This document shows positions 1-10,389 of a DNA stretch of 28,061 nt, piece after piece. A program made the translations under genes and the position numbers. A model generated the notes under the pieces. The model ran no database searches. It was not told the DNA's origin and saw only the letters and a list, made by a program, of their open reading frames with translations. The DNA lies in the NCBI GenBank assembly GCA_015680685.1, contig MNCI01013629.1, positions 420,114 through 448,174 on the forward strand, given 5' to 3'. Every line of letters begins with the position of its first letter. The first letter of the stretch is position 1. Source of the DNA: Gnetum montanum (Eukaryota > Streptophyta > Gnetopsida > Gnetales > Gnetaceae).

Positions 1-537
1 AGGAATCGGCTACTCATCGCGATTAGTTTCTCTCACCCTTTCCTCCTAGAACGTGGGACAAGTACGACTTGATTACGAGCATCTACGGATGTGTACGGCT
101 AGTCAAGGAATCAGTTGCTTGTCACACTTAGGTTAGTTAAGTGCCTTAGTACGACCGCTTCGAGCACATGCGTTACGTGTGGTAATCCCCGTAACAATTA
201 GCGTTTGGTAGCCACAGTTGCACAGTTCAGGGTGTGTACGGCAAGTGGGAACGGATGCTGATGCTAGGACTTAGTGCTGTAGTTAGAGTTAGTTTTAGTT
301 TCTCAACCCTTCACCGTTTAGCATAGGAGATAAACCAAAAAATACCAAAAAAATCATATACCTCAGACTTGCTTAACCATACACTGTGACACATACAAGC
401 AAGCCTGGGAAGACAACGAACGATTAACCCCAAGTGTTCCTTGTGGCGTTTAGGCATTTAGTCTGCGGAGTTCGACCGGATCGCGCGTGCTATGCTCGTT
501 TCGCATGGTTGCATGTAGGGGTACCTCGCCACTCATT
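1..537 (+). repeat. 3' portion (R/U5) of a Ty3/gypsy LTR, cut by window edge
   Basis: This stretch is collinear, at low identity, with the R-U5 part of the LTRs at 13447-14011 and 20618-21173. Shared landmarks are the AGTACGA..GAGCAC block, the GGTGTGTRCGG block, a GTTAGTTTTAGTTT-like block and the terminal TAGGGGTACCTC..CTCAT. No PBS follows the end, so it is a 3' LTR or a truncated copy. It keeps many more CpG dinucleotides than the other LTR copies, so it is younger, less methylated or from another subfamily. The U3 part lies outside the window. Confidence 0.6.
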
Positions 538-772
538 AGATATTTTGCAAAGTACCATCCTTAGTGATATTATACTTGAACCTCTCCATGAAGGTGGCGA
601 AGAGTTGCTCCAAGGAGGTGATAGATAAGTGAGGTAGGGATTTGTACCATTGAAGTGCTTTACTAGTTAAGAAGTTGGAAAAGCTTGTAAGGATGGTATG
701 AGGGTAATTAAAAAGCATCATGCATTCACTATGAAAGATGATTATATGGTTTATGGGATTAGACTTCCCATT
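536..772 (-). pseudogene. Ty3/gypsy gag (Retrotrans_gag-like) fragment
   Basis: An open frame of about 78 codons on the minus strand, with stop codons at both ends (TAA at 773-775 upstream, TAA at 536-538). The translation has the typical plant gag capsid pattern: a G..NPINHI start, an FHSEC stretch, then SKALQWYKSLPHLSI and an EQLF..F..RFKYN tail. These match the A-x-x-W-[FY]-x-x-L-P-x-x-S-I core of the Retrotrans_gag family, which forms the virus-like particle coat. Only the capsid core survives. It is antisense to the flanking LTRs, so it comes from a different insertion. Its stop overlaps the end of the LTR fragment at about 537, which marks an insertion or deletion junction. Confidence 0.65.
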
Positions 773-1114
773 TTACTTAGTAAAATTTGGCAATAAGACC
801 CCTTTGGCAACTTTGGCAAGCAAGATTAATGAACTTATGGGATCAACAAGGAAGTTGATAATGGATATTGCAAGACTACCTCCATGTAAACATTGGCCTT
901 TTAATATTGGTTTTTTGTATCCTATTGTTTAGAAGATAGATCTTGGTGTAGGAGCATTAGTTTAGGTGTAACATTAGGGATGCTTTAAGCAAGGTTACTT
1001 AACATAGAATTAAGAGTGTATAAGATTGATTAAAAAGATGTCATGGTGAGCATTAGTGCCAATGGTATGAAATTGTAGTAAGGCACATTATGTGTAAATG
1101 AGGGTAAAGGTAGG
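773..1114. other. Unassigned AT-rich spacer
   Basis: No convincing coding frame, RNA or repeat was recognised. A 64-codon plus frame at 738-932 is antisense to the gag fragment and looks like chance. Upstream (minus-sense) parts of the gag fragment may extend here but are broken by stops. The last bases (GGGTAAAGGTAGG) are purine-rich and directly precede the next LTR. Confidence 0.4.
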
Positions 1115-1953
1115 TGATGAATGATGAATTCGTTAGTTAGATTAATGAGTATGTGTTGATGCATTCTTAATGCATTAATGCATATATGTTAAGGTAGTCT
1201 CTGTCTTTGCCTATATAAATACATAAAACCATTGCATTTATGGTACCATTTGGTCATTTCCTTAGATAGACTCTTGCAATTTCATATCATAGAAGTTAGA
1301 ATATTTTCTTATCTAAGTATTCATAGTGTGAATGAAACAAATTATATAGATTTTTATTCAAGTACATAATGTACTTAAACACATATGCATGATAATAATA
1401 AAATCAAAATTTATTTCCTCCATTGTAGCACCTCAATTTAGCATTTTGATTTACTTTCTTGCACTTCACTATTAATCTTCATTTACTTTCCCATGCTATT
1501 ACTTAAGAAATTTATTATTCAACACTTAAGTAAACATGCATGTGCATGACTACTTCAAGAAGAATATAATAGAATTTGGTAATCCTAATAGTGACCACTG
1601 GGTATGCCCAGTAGTGAACACTTGGTAACCTAGCCATGCTAGTACATGTTTAGGATGTGTAAGGAAATTTGGAAACAAGTTCTTTATACTTAGGCTAGTT
1701 TAGATTACTTATTCACATTTAGATTAATTAGTTTAATATTATAATATTTTGATAATAATAATAAAAAATCATCATTAACCTTAATCATACTAAGTGAGCC
1801 AACACAAGTGTGATTGGGAAGATAATGATTAGCATCTTAATGCTTTGTTATCTAAGACATCCTTCTAGTCCTAAGTCCATAAAACTTGATTAGATCATGT
1901 AGGAATGCTCGTGATTTATATGGTTGGACGTATGGTTACTATGTTGCTCATAA
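1115..1953 (+). repeat. 5' LTR of gypsy element E1
   Basis: An 839-base LTR that begins TGATGAAT and ends GCTCATAA directly before a primer-binding site. It is collinear with the LTR at 13123-14011: a TATA-box U3, a TGTAGCACCTC-like block at 1425, GGTAACC, TAGGCTAGTTTAG and GATCATGT..GAATGCTCGTGATTTATATGGTTGG. U3 holds three 10-base TTRATGCAT copies at 1156-1184 and a TATA box at 1212-1219. The segment around 1141-1290 is very similar to 21441-21570, which makes the LTR at 21382 its likely 3' partner. Divergence from the E3 LTR is heavy. Confidence 0.75.
1156..1219 (+). promoter_or_regulatory. LTR promoter: TTGATGCAT motif array plus TATA box (E1)
   Basis: TTGATGCATT (1156-1165), TTAATGCATT (1167-1176) and TTAATGCATA (1175-1184) form a near-tandem cluster. 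TATATAAA follows at 1212-1219. The position inside U3 and the spacing fit an RNA polymerase II LTR promoter. The same motif family recurs before TATA boxes at 9850-9900 and 21405-21516. Confidence 0.6.
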
Positions 1954-1973
1954 TTAGCACCATTGCTAGGGAC
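1954..1973 (+). other. Primer-binding site, Asp-tRNA type (decayed), E1
   Basis: TTAGCACCATTGCTAGGGAC directly follows the LTR end. Compared with the Athila-like Asp-tRNA PBS as I remember it (TGGCGCCGTTGCCGGGGA), the differences are all transitions, mostly at former CpG or CNG sites. This is the start site for minus-strand DNA synthesis in an intact element. Confidence 0.6.
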
Positions 1974-3689
1974 TTAGCCTAATCATTTAAGATGGCTAGG
2001 TTATTAGTAAATGATCATGATGTGATGTACAATCATCGGTTTCTTAACTATCCAAGATTATTTGCAATCAATTATAAACAAGTTGCAACAAAAAGATGTT
2101 ACTCTTGTGCAAATTGTTATGACCTTATCTATGAAACATAAGCAACCATCAATTAGCTACGAAGAAGTGACATGAAGAATTAGAAGATGTGGTAAGAAAC
2201 AATATGAAGATTAATAAGATAGTATGTGCAAGTAATGATGGATCATAAGAAAAGATACTATATATAGCATCGTACATAAGATACTTAGAATCAAAACCAC
2301 AAGAAATAGAAGATACATGTCCAAAGTAAGAAAGTAGTTAGTACTAAGAAATGTAATCAAAGAGTGGGGTGATAGAAATCCATATATTTAAATGATGATT
2401 GAAGAAGCCAAAAAGGTTATCAAGTTGTTTGTGAGAAAGAAGTGAAGTTTGGATCTAGTTTTCTAAATAGGACAAGAAGATCCAAAGTGAAGCATTTGTT
2501 ATCTGGTCTAGTTTCCTAAAGAGGAAGAGAAGACCATCTAGAAGGTTACAAAAGAATGTAGAAGAATATGAAGAAGGGACATTCTATGATTGAGTTGGTA
2601 GTCTATAATAGGTCAAGCTATGGATCTTTGAAGAGCCCAAGAATGTTTAGTTCATGTAAGATTGAGCAATTGGAAAAATTTCCACAAGATCTGTCATGAG
2701 TAATAGGTAAAGGTAGATATTGTTAGGATGCATCCAAAGAAAGAAAGAAAGAAGAAAAGAAGTAGAAGAAGGAGAAGTCATTATGAATAATAGATTTGTA
2801 ACAAGATTGAAAGACACCAAGGCTGACTACAGAATATGAACAATATGTTTACATAAGATGTACAATGATGAATTACTTATTAGTTAAGTTTTCTCATAGC
2901 CTAAACAATCTTTGTATAATTAGAGTTATTCAAGAGATGTAAAACCAAACCATAATATAGGTATATTCAAGGATCATTGTTAGATCTTAACATAATTTAT
3001 CATTTGCTAATAATAATAATATTTTATTCTAAGACAGACTTGTAAATTAACAATGTATTCTTCTTGTAGGATAGATTCCACATCTACTGATGACACAACT
3101 AAAGAATATGATAGAAATCTAAGGAGTAAGGATGACTTGCTAAAGCAAGTCAAAGTAGTCTATAAACATTTGGATTCTTACCATTCACAATTTTATCTTC
3201 ATATTTCATTAAGATGAATAGATGAAATGAAGAGCCTTGAAAGGAGACATTATGTTGTTACTTGATTGATTGGTGCCATCAATGCTCATGGCAACATTAA
3301 TGAAGTTAGGACATGAAGTAGCAACTTCAAAATATGAGGTATTTGATGAAATCTCTAGAGATTATAATATCACAAAGTCCCAAATACATAAGAACTAATT
3401 CATGAAGGCTTAATATGAGGCTTACAAAAGGAAGGATACCCTGATTCATCTAACATTGGAAAAAAGAAAAAAAAAGAAGGATATTGATTATCAAATTAGG
3501 TAGATTTGAATGCCAGAAGCCTTCATCCACAAGGAAGATGATATTGATCATTCTTAGTTACATTTAGCCTTATCAAGTGATCAAGGTAGGAGATGGAAAA
3601 AACCAAAAATTAGAGGAACCTTAAGACCAAGCTCTTTTAGCAGATAGATAAGAGAATACTAAATGGAATACCAAAGGAGAGTAAGCTAA
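1974..3689 (+). other. E1 leader and possible N-terminal gag remnant, heavily decayed
   Basis: About 1.7 kb between the PBS and the first recognisable gag block, against about 0.1 kb before the likely gag start in sister element E3. The first 1 kb is purine-rich (AGAAG-type) with no meaningful open frame. A TTCTTGTAG acceptor-like sequence at about 3061-3069 precedes a stretch that may be degraded gag N-terminus. No second element was recognised here, although the extra length suggests an old insertion or a longer leader. Confidence 0.35.
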
Positions 3690-5390
3690 CATAACTCCTC
3701 CAATTATTCACCCTCATCCTATTCATCCTCATCATCAAGCTTTGATGAGGGTTAATGTGATCAAGATAGAAAGGGAAATGATCATAGACAAGATGAAAAT
3801 GATCAAAGAGACCATTTTAGTAATGGTTGAAAGAAAGGTAGATGTGAATAAGAAGATGGAAACCATCATGAAAGTAGGCAAAGCAAGCAAGATCAAGGAA
3901 GATATAATTATGATAGGGATTATGAGGATTGAGATGATTATGATGAACTACTACTTGCTAGAAGGATCATGATTAATATTTGGTAGGTAGCTTACATATC
4001 TACTAGACATCAAGGGAATAATAGGATTAAAAATTTAGATACGGAAAACATTTCAAAGTTTGAGGAAGGCTATAATATAGATCCATAACATCATCTACAA
4101 GCCTTTCATGATGTATGCACCTTATAAAATATTGAAAATAACTAGTAAAAGTTAAAAATTATTCTAAGAATACTCATTAAAGAAGATGAAAGTTGGTTTT
4201 GGTCCTTGAAACTTGAATCTATTAGGAGATAGAGTATAACTTTAAAATTGTTTAATGATAAATATCAAACATACTCTAGGTATCCAATTTGAGGAAACAA
4301 ATTGAAAAATGGAGACAAAGTAACCATGAGTCCCTTGATGAAGTCTTGGGTGGATACTATTCTTTTCTTTATAAATGCTTAGGCGATGACTTTTCTTAAA
4401 GAGAGTAGTTACACCATATCATAGATAGAATTTGTAATAGAATAAAAGAGGCTTTTAGGTCCATGTATAAGGGATACTATATAAAATGAGAGCCCATTAG
4501 ATCCAAAGGTTGATTGATTAAGTAGCAAAGGAGGAAGCTGAACTAAAAAAGAAAGAAAGTATAAAGAAGTATCATAGGAATTCCTTAATTCACAAAAGGA
4601 GGTATATCTTTGTGAACCTAATGGAGGAGCACCATTAGAGGAGGTAATGTAGAGAAAGATCTTTCTCAATAAAAAACTAGTTACTGAAATATCAAAAAAT
4701 ATTGATAAAATATGAGACTTCATTGATGAAAAATTTCAAACATAGTTTAATATTTTGGAGGAAAAAGAAGAATAAGGAAGATCCAAGGAGAAAGATAAAA
4801 GAAAGAAAAGAGATATAGGGAAGGACTACTACTGATATACAGGGAAAACAACTATAGTGGAGGAGGTTGAGAGCTCAAATTCAGATGATAATGATTATGA
4901 TATTTATAATAGAAATAGTTAAAAGGTTATATGCATTAAACCCAAAGTTTATCAAGAAGCAAGCCTTAAGGAGGTTGCCTTATCCTCAAGGTAACTACAT
5001 GAAGCCCTATTATCATCAATAGTATTACCTAAATGGGACTTCATCTCAACCTCAGGAGTAATGCTAATAGTAGCAAAACTCATAGTTATGGGAGATGCCA
5101 CTACTAAGGTAGTAATATCCCTACAGGTAACTTGATCCTTAAGGATATTACATCCAGAAACCTATATCACTTAGTAGCTTTATCACTTAGGTCTCTACTC
5201 ACCACTATTATCCTATAGAGTATCACAAACCTATTACTTCATGTGCTAAATCTTCATCCATTTATTCTTCTTATCCTTTGTAATACTTTCAACCCCACAT
5301 CCGAAATCCTTTACCACCTACTGCACTAATGCAAGGTGAAATCCCTTTGTAGCCTCAATAATAGGATTCCACTAGGGCTGTAAACTTATA
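3690..5390 (+). pseudogene. gag remnant of element E1
   Basis: Collinear with the better preserved gag of E3 (14137-16640). In order: a Ser-rich tract (about 3700-3740, SSSSSSFDEG-like), a hydrophilic His/Asp/Arg/Gln region (3745-3960), the capsid start HLQAFHDVCTL at about 4090, a W..SLK block at about 4190, NDKYQTYSR at about 4255, and a Tyr/Pro/Gln/Ser-rich C-terminal region (4975-5390). Many in-frame stops (TAG, TAA, TGA) and frameshifts break it. The long plus frame at 3742-3972 and the minus frame at 4409-4723 are out-of-frame shadows. Gag would encode the particle protein. This copy is non-functional. Confidence 0.65.
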
Positions 5391-5800
5391 GGTGGGTGAA
5401 AAATCAAGTGGTTTTGAGCATAAGCCTTAGAAATAACCATTTTTAGACCAACTAGTCCACCTAGACCTTCATAGGCATCCATGGCTACAAATCCAACATC
5501 AACAAAATTACAAATAATCTCTAAGCTACCTTTAAACCAAAATGTTTCCTATGTATAAAATGTTATGCTTACTCATGCAATTATAGATTGGATCAAGGTA
5601 GGATACCTTTCTAAAAAAAGAATTGATGTAGGAAGTCCCTTTCTAGACTCATGTTCTAGGGCTAATTTGATTCTTCAAGAAATATACAAATCCTGTAACC
5701 TACCACCACTTAAGAAATGCAACATCAGATTAAAGCTTATAGACTAATCCATCACTATTTTCTTGAAGTGAATGAAAAATATTATGATTACCATTAGTGG
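5391..5800 (+). other. E1 sequence between gag and the copia insertion
   Basis: Continues the E1 orientation without a recognised domain. A 60-codon open frame at 5565-5747 resembles nothing I know. The protease, reverse transcriptase and RNase H expected between gag and the pol tail at 7880 are absent, so a large part of pol has been lost around the copia insertion. Confidence 0.35.
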
Positions 5801-6889
5801 TGTTGACCTTTTGGTGTGTTAAAACCTTAGCAAAAATGAAGAAAATAGAATGTTTATGGTGAATAATGTTTTTGTAGGACATGAACAAGAACTCCACAAT
5901 GAGATATGAGAACCCAAGGAAATGAGATCTATAGAGAGATGTTGAAATGAAGACTACATGAGCAAGATGAGAGAATGGACAAAAATGAAGGCTACAAATC
6001 AAATGAAGATGCTACAAGGACTAGCAAGAAGGCAAATTGATAAGAAAAAGCCTAAGAAGTTAGAGCTCAAAAGTTGAGGAGACGTCTTTTCAAAATAGTA
6101 GACATCTATGTTCAACAATAGATGTCTCCCTATAGATGTCCCACTGTAGACATCTCATTTGCTAGGAAATGTCTCTTTTGAATCAAGGCCAATCTTAGTT
6201 AGACATCCCAACTTCAAAGTAGACATCCACACAAGCTGGTTGGTAGTTGTTGCATAAATTCCAAGGATTTTTCAGAAACTTTGAGGATATTGGATGTTAA
6301 AATCTTGGGAATTATGAAAGTACTATTCACAAAACATCAATCATTATCTATTCTATGCAATTCTATCATTGCTCTTCATTGTAACATCACTTGCTTGATT
6401 GTAACTTATACTAAGCTTTAAGTATTAGGACTTGTAAATTTAGTTACATTCTTTTCTTTTTCCTTTCTGTCTTTCTTGTAGCATTGTGGGGTTGATGTGC
6501 TTCTTGCAAAAAGGCATCCATATTGAGCTTGTTGAGATATTGTAGGGTTGAGTAGTTTTGTAGTGTTAAAACACTTTGGAGCAAAGCTTAATTTTGTAAA
6601 GGTTGTGGGATCCTTGAAACCACATTTTGAGCTTGTTGGGACCTTGTGGGGTTGAGTGGTTTTGTAGTGACAAAACACTCTAGAGTGGAGCTTAGAGCTT
6701 GTATAGGGCATGGTGCCCTTCAAACTACATTTTTTTTAAGAAACAAAGTCTAGAGGTGTGCATGGATTCTACCCTTCAAGTGTGGATGTACCCAAATTGG
6801 GGAACCACATAAAATTTGGTGTGTTCATGTGGTAGGTGTAATTTCAATCAAGAAACTTATTCAACCCCCTTCTAAGCTCTCAATCCTCA
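5801..6889 (+). repeat. Copia 5' LTR
   Basis: Begins TGTTGACC and ends ..AATCCTCA two bases before a TGGTATTAGAGCC primer site, giving about 1089 bases with TG..CA ends. The interior has a cluster of AGACATCT/AGATGTCT half-sites (6077-6230) and two similar TTGTGGGGTTGAG..TTTGTAGTG blocks (about 6540 and 6646). The left edge is inferred from the TG and from sequence style, because no partner LTR is present. Confidence 0.6.
6077..6230 (+). promoter_or_regulatory. Cluster of AGACATCT/AGATGTCT sites in copia U3
   Basis: About eight copies, both orientations, of AGACRTCT or its complement: near 6079, 6102, 6119, 6134, 6149, 6169, 6203 and 6222. Such arrays in a U3 usually are transcription-factor sites. 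No TATA box could be fixed with confidence. Confidence 0.5.
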
Positions 6890-6891
6890 AG

Positions 6892-6904
6892 TGGTATTAG
6901 AGCC
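6892..6904 (+). other. Primer-binding site, initiator-Met tRNA type
   Basis: TGGTATTAGAGCC, one transition away from the standard plant TGGTATCAGAGCC, two bases after the LTR end. Confidence 0.85.
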
Positions 6905-6945
6905 TAGTACTCCCAATTTTGTGCTTTAACTTTTAAGAGTGAACT

Positions 6946-7800
6946 ATGGAGGGGACATCCTACACAAAGCCACTAATGTTTTATGGGTTTGATTTTGCTT
7001 ATTGGAAGGCAAGGATGTAAGGCTTCTTCAAGTCCATGGTATTTGAGGTATGGGAGTCAATCCTTGAAGGCTACACATTGCCTCTTGATAGCACATCAAA
7101 AGCTCTCAAGCCACGAAGCAAGTGAATACCTGAAGAAAAAGATAAGTTTATGTATGATTCTAAAGTAAAAATTATTTGTATTGTGCATTGCATAGATGGG
7201 TGTAAAAATTATTTATAAGTCTGAATTTAATAGAATAGTTGGGTGTAAAATTGCTAAAGAAGTTTGGGAAACCTTAGAAGCTACCTATGAGTTCAAAACC
7301 ATAGTCAAAGAATCAAAACTTTTGGTTTTGCAAAGTGAATATGAAAAACTTAAAATGAGGGAAGGTGAAAAGATCAAATATTATTTTTCTAGGATGAATG
7401 ATCTAGTTGTAGCAATTAGGGGTATAGGTAAGTATTTGCCTGAAAGTGATGTAATCATAAAAATGATTAGAATACTAAAACCTAAATTTAGACCTAAGGT
7501 TATAGCTATGGAAGAAATTAAAGATTTTTTGGTTCTAAAATTTGAAGAGCTTCATAGTGCTCTTATTTCTTATGAAATGAATCTCCTAAGTGAAGGAATA
7601 ATAAAGGAAAATCCTATCACCTTAAAATTAGCATCTAAAGAAAAGGAATTGGCTAAGCAAGCAATGAACAATGAGGAAGAAATAGCTCTTCTATCAAGAA
7701 GAGTTCAAAGACTTCTAGCAAGAAAAGGAAGAAGCTTCAATTAACCAGGACCCAACCAATCTAACACCAAAGGTAAAGATAAAGGTAATAATTTTTTAGG
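6946..7800 (+). pseudogene. Copia gag (UBN2-type) pseudogene, 5' part
   Basis: The start ATG at 6946 gives MEGTSYTKPLMFYGFDFAYWKARM and then an in-frame TAG, a typical copia gag N-terminus (F-x-G-x-x-[FY]-x-x-W). A second stop and one frameshift follow near 7130-7195. From 7196 to 7744 an unbroken 182-codon frame carries the rest of the gag-polypeptide domain: CKIAKEVWETLEATYE, SKLLVLQSEYEKLKM, GEKIKYYFSRMNDL and a FEELHSALISYEMNL helix. After TAA at 7742 the same frame continues as a Gly/Asn/Lys stretch to about 7800. The zinc knuckle and pol are missing. The frame would supply capsid protein. The lesions make this copy inactive. Confidence 0.8.
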
Positions 7801-7879
7801 AATCTCAACATGCTAGATGAAAATAGACTTGTAGTTCTTATGATGAATGAAGTGCATAAGACATACACTTAACAATGCC

Positions 7880-8100
7880 ACAATAGTAAAATACAAAAAG
7901 TGGTCTTTCAACTAGGAGATAAGGTCCTCTACTAGAACCCCACATATGTACTTCAATGAATAAAATTTTAAACATTATGGAAAAGGTTCCTACATTATTC
8001 ACTCCACGTTCCATTCAAGCACTATAAATATTTAGCACCTTGATTATCTAGACAAGCTAATCTTGTTTAGCACACAACATGTAAAACCTTTTAAAGATTT
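7880..8100 (+). pseudogene. C-terminal GPF/Y module of E1 pol (integrase tail)
   Basis: In the frame through 7985 the translation reads GSYIIHSTFHSSTINI, stop, HLDYLDKLILFSTQHVKPF. This follows the GPF/Y module that closes gypsy integrases (W-x-G-P-[FY]-x-I, then a T/Y/L-rich strand, LDG-like turn and N-x-x-x-[LV]-K-x-[FY]). A GDKVLY motif sits upstream at about 7908 in another frame, the usual position. No chromodomain follows. This shows that E1 once had pol, unlike E3, and that the region from protease through the integrase core was deleted around the copia insertion. Confidence 0.5.
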
Positions 8101-9849
8101 TCCAATAGCTAAGAACTCCATTGACATTACAATCCAAAATCATACTCATTCCATTTTTCGTATCTCCAACTTTAAATTCAATTGTTAGGGGAATATCCAA
8201 TTTTTCTAACATCTTGTGAGGGTATGATTTTTCAATTTTTTGTTTTACGTCTTTTTTCATTTTTCCAATTCTTCATATGTTTTCTATTTCTTCAAATTTT
8301 TCTGTTTCCTTTTTCTTTTTCTTTCTTTGAGTCATTTTCATTTTTCAAGTCTTTAGTTTAGTTTTATTTAATTTCAATTTTTCTGTTAACATTAATAAGG
8401 ATTGTCATTTATGTACATGTCAATTTTTTTATTTGGATAGTGTCCTATGTTATCAAGATGATTGGGAAAAGAGTTGTATAAAGTATTGAGATCATGTGAT
8501 CCATCCCTTGACCTTCTATAAATGAAAGATATTCATCATGAAAGGACTATGGTTCTTCCTACATTAAAACTAAAATTAACTCAAGATCTTTATGCCTTGA
8601 GTTAAAGGAGAAGGACTAAGAGAGAATAGAAAAGAGTATGATATCAAGGGGATTTGATGATTTATTACGCTTATTTTATGGGTTTCACTACTTCATATGT
8701 TTATTTCATTACTTATTTTTTACTTTTTGATGAAAGCATTTTTTTGAGTAAGTGTTTCCTTGTCATGTTATTGGATAGATATGTTACTAATTCTTGAAGA
8801 TAGTCCTCTTGTAAGGAAAGCACAAGTTACAAATTAATTAATTCACAAAAGAAAACTAATTTTTGGGGTACCACTAGAAAGGAATTACTAATGCTCGAAG
8901 GTAGTTTACTTTATAGAATCCAAAAGGTCTCTTGGACTTGTCCTCTTATGTAACTAGAAAGACATGTTACTCATGCCTAAAGGTACTTATTTCTTGGGAC
9001 TAGCATTGGCTATAGGGTTGGAAAGATAGGTTACCCATGCCTAAGGATACCCCTCTAACTAATGAGCAAGTTTTCTAAAAATACTTAATGTTTAAGAAAT
9101 TAAATAATCTTAAATGCTTTCTTATTCTATTTCTTAAGTAGTAAATTTTAATATGGTTGTGATAGTCCTATAGATATAAGTTTTACATGAAGTAATGTGA
9201 TGTCCTTGAAAAAGATATTGACTTAGTCTAAAATCTAGATGGATAGGTATGATGATCATTTTAATCATATTTGACACAAGGACCTATTGCAGATATCGAA
9301 AAGCATATTACATCTTCTTTTTCTACAATCCTTTCTTATTTCATTATTCACCTTATTGCTGCATACAATTATTTATTTGATGATGTTGTTTAGTATGGTA
9401 TAGGATTATAAAGGTAGTTGTTGTGTGGGGTGTGGCATATACATTGGATTCATATTCAATTTATAATGTGTCTAGAGATACCTTATAATATGATTCTATA
9501 AGAGAATTATAGACATAAGCCTACTTTAGGGAGGATTTACTTATATAAATATACACTGCATCCACATGCTTGAACCATTAAGTTATGGTTCCAAGTTAAA
9601 TTCATTCCTCATTTTTCAACAATCTTCTCATGGACATCAAAGTGTCAAACCCCTATTCTTAGCATTATAGCTTCTCAACATTCGTAAACCTTCAAATAAA
9701 CTTCATCAATATTTTTTTTATTTATAGACCCCTTTTTAGCTCTCATTTGACCCCTAAATTGCTTCAAAATTTACAAAAATAGGATATAAATTTAAAAGAA
9801 GATTTTGAGTTTTCGCTACATTAAGGCATTCTTGTTGATATAATCGAAT
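8101..9849 (+). other. E1 post-pol 3' region with T-rich tract
   Basis: A T/C-rich stretch at about 8250-8400 is followed by about 1.4 kb of non-coding DNA collinear with 16640-17950 of E3. Shared blocks include RTATCAAGGGGATTTG (8641 and 16997), ATGCCTAAAGGT (8977 and 17162), AATGYGATGTCCTTGAAA (9195 and 17298) and AGCCTACTTTRGGGAGGAT (9520 and 17622). No coding frame holds. The minus frames at 8057-8260 and nearby are chance. Conservation between two diverged elements marks it as a genuine 3' part of this family. Confidence 0.6.
8770..9055 (+). repeat. Degenerate tandem repeat, about 70-100-base unit, four copies
   Basis: The block GA-A-A-GTTACTCATGCCTAAAGGTA recurs at about 8775, 8880, 8950 and 9017 with decreasing similarity. 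Only one copy is visible in E3 (about 17150-17180), so the number varies between relatives. Confidence 0.5.
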
Positions 9850-9900
9850 ATGTTGATGCATCCTAGTCAATGCATCCTCATTGATGTAGTATAAAAATAC
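9850..9900 (+). promoter_or_regulatory. Internal promoter of E1 upstream of ORF-X
   Basis: TTGATGCATC (9853-9862), CAATGCATCC (9868-9877) and TTGATGTAG (9881-9889) are followed at once by TATAAAAA (9890-9897). The motif family is the one in E1's own LTRs (1156-1184 and 21405-21490) and differs from the GATATC family of E3. A following T/C-rich leader and ORF-X support a promoter. Because it resembles the LTR U3, a relic LTR is the alternative. Confidence 0.5.
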
Positions 9901-10389
9901 CATATATACACATGTTCATTAGCCAACTTTTTATTATTTTCCTTTAAACACATGGGAAGTTTTTCCATTTTTCTAAGCCCAAAGCCTTCTGTGCATAATA
10001 TGTTGACTTTTATTCCTCTAGTTTCATCTATTTTCAATTTTGTGAGCTCACAAAATTGTGTTTTATGTCATGGGGGCATCTACACTAAAAGTGCAACACC
10101 TCACAATTGAATAGATAAGGTAGTTAAACTCAATTGAAATAATAAAAATTAATAAAAGTTGATTAAGTTAATAGTGCTTAGCTATCTTAGGTCTCCAAAA
10201 TCATAATAATACAGTTTTTTAGAAGTGATAGAGACACATTTTTTCAATAATTAAGCTAACTAATGGATGATTAAAGGGTACTAATCCTTGTACTCATGCT
10301 ACTAATGCTAAGCAATAATCATCTATGTGATTGAAGATAACATTGAAGTGAAGTCCTCAAGCAAGTGAACTTTCATAACCAAGGGAGAA
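9901..10389 (+). other. ORF-X leader in E1
   Basis: Non-coding sequence between the internal TATA box and the first ORF-X-like codons. It contains a GTGCAACACCTCACAATTG segment (10088-10106) that resembles the TGTAGCACCTCAATTT block of the LTR at 1425, strengthening the LTR-like character of this promoter region. No open frame was found. Confidence 0.4.

Larger units (their letters stand above)
5801..7810 (+). mobile_element. Truncated Ty1/copia retrotransposon nested in E1
   Basis: Consists of a 5' LTR, an initiator-Met PBS and the first part of gag. No protease, integrase, RT or 3' LTR is seen, and E1 pol-tail sequence resumes by about 7880. The element is therefore 3'-truncated. LTR style (TGTTGACCTTTTGGTGT start, CAACCCCCTTCTAA near the end) and gag type resemble the SIRE/Sirevirus side of plant copia, from memory. 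The right boundary is approximate. Confidence 0.65.

Noticed and set aside
3742-3972. 76-codon Met/Ile/Lys-rich frame.
   Set aside because: Out of frame with the gag remnant that aligns to E3; not conserved in E3.
4409-4723. 104-codon minus-strand frame.
   Set aside because: Antisense to the E1 gag remnant, no motif, no counterpart in E3.
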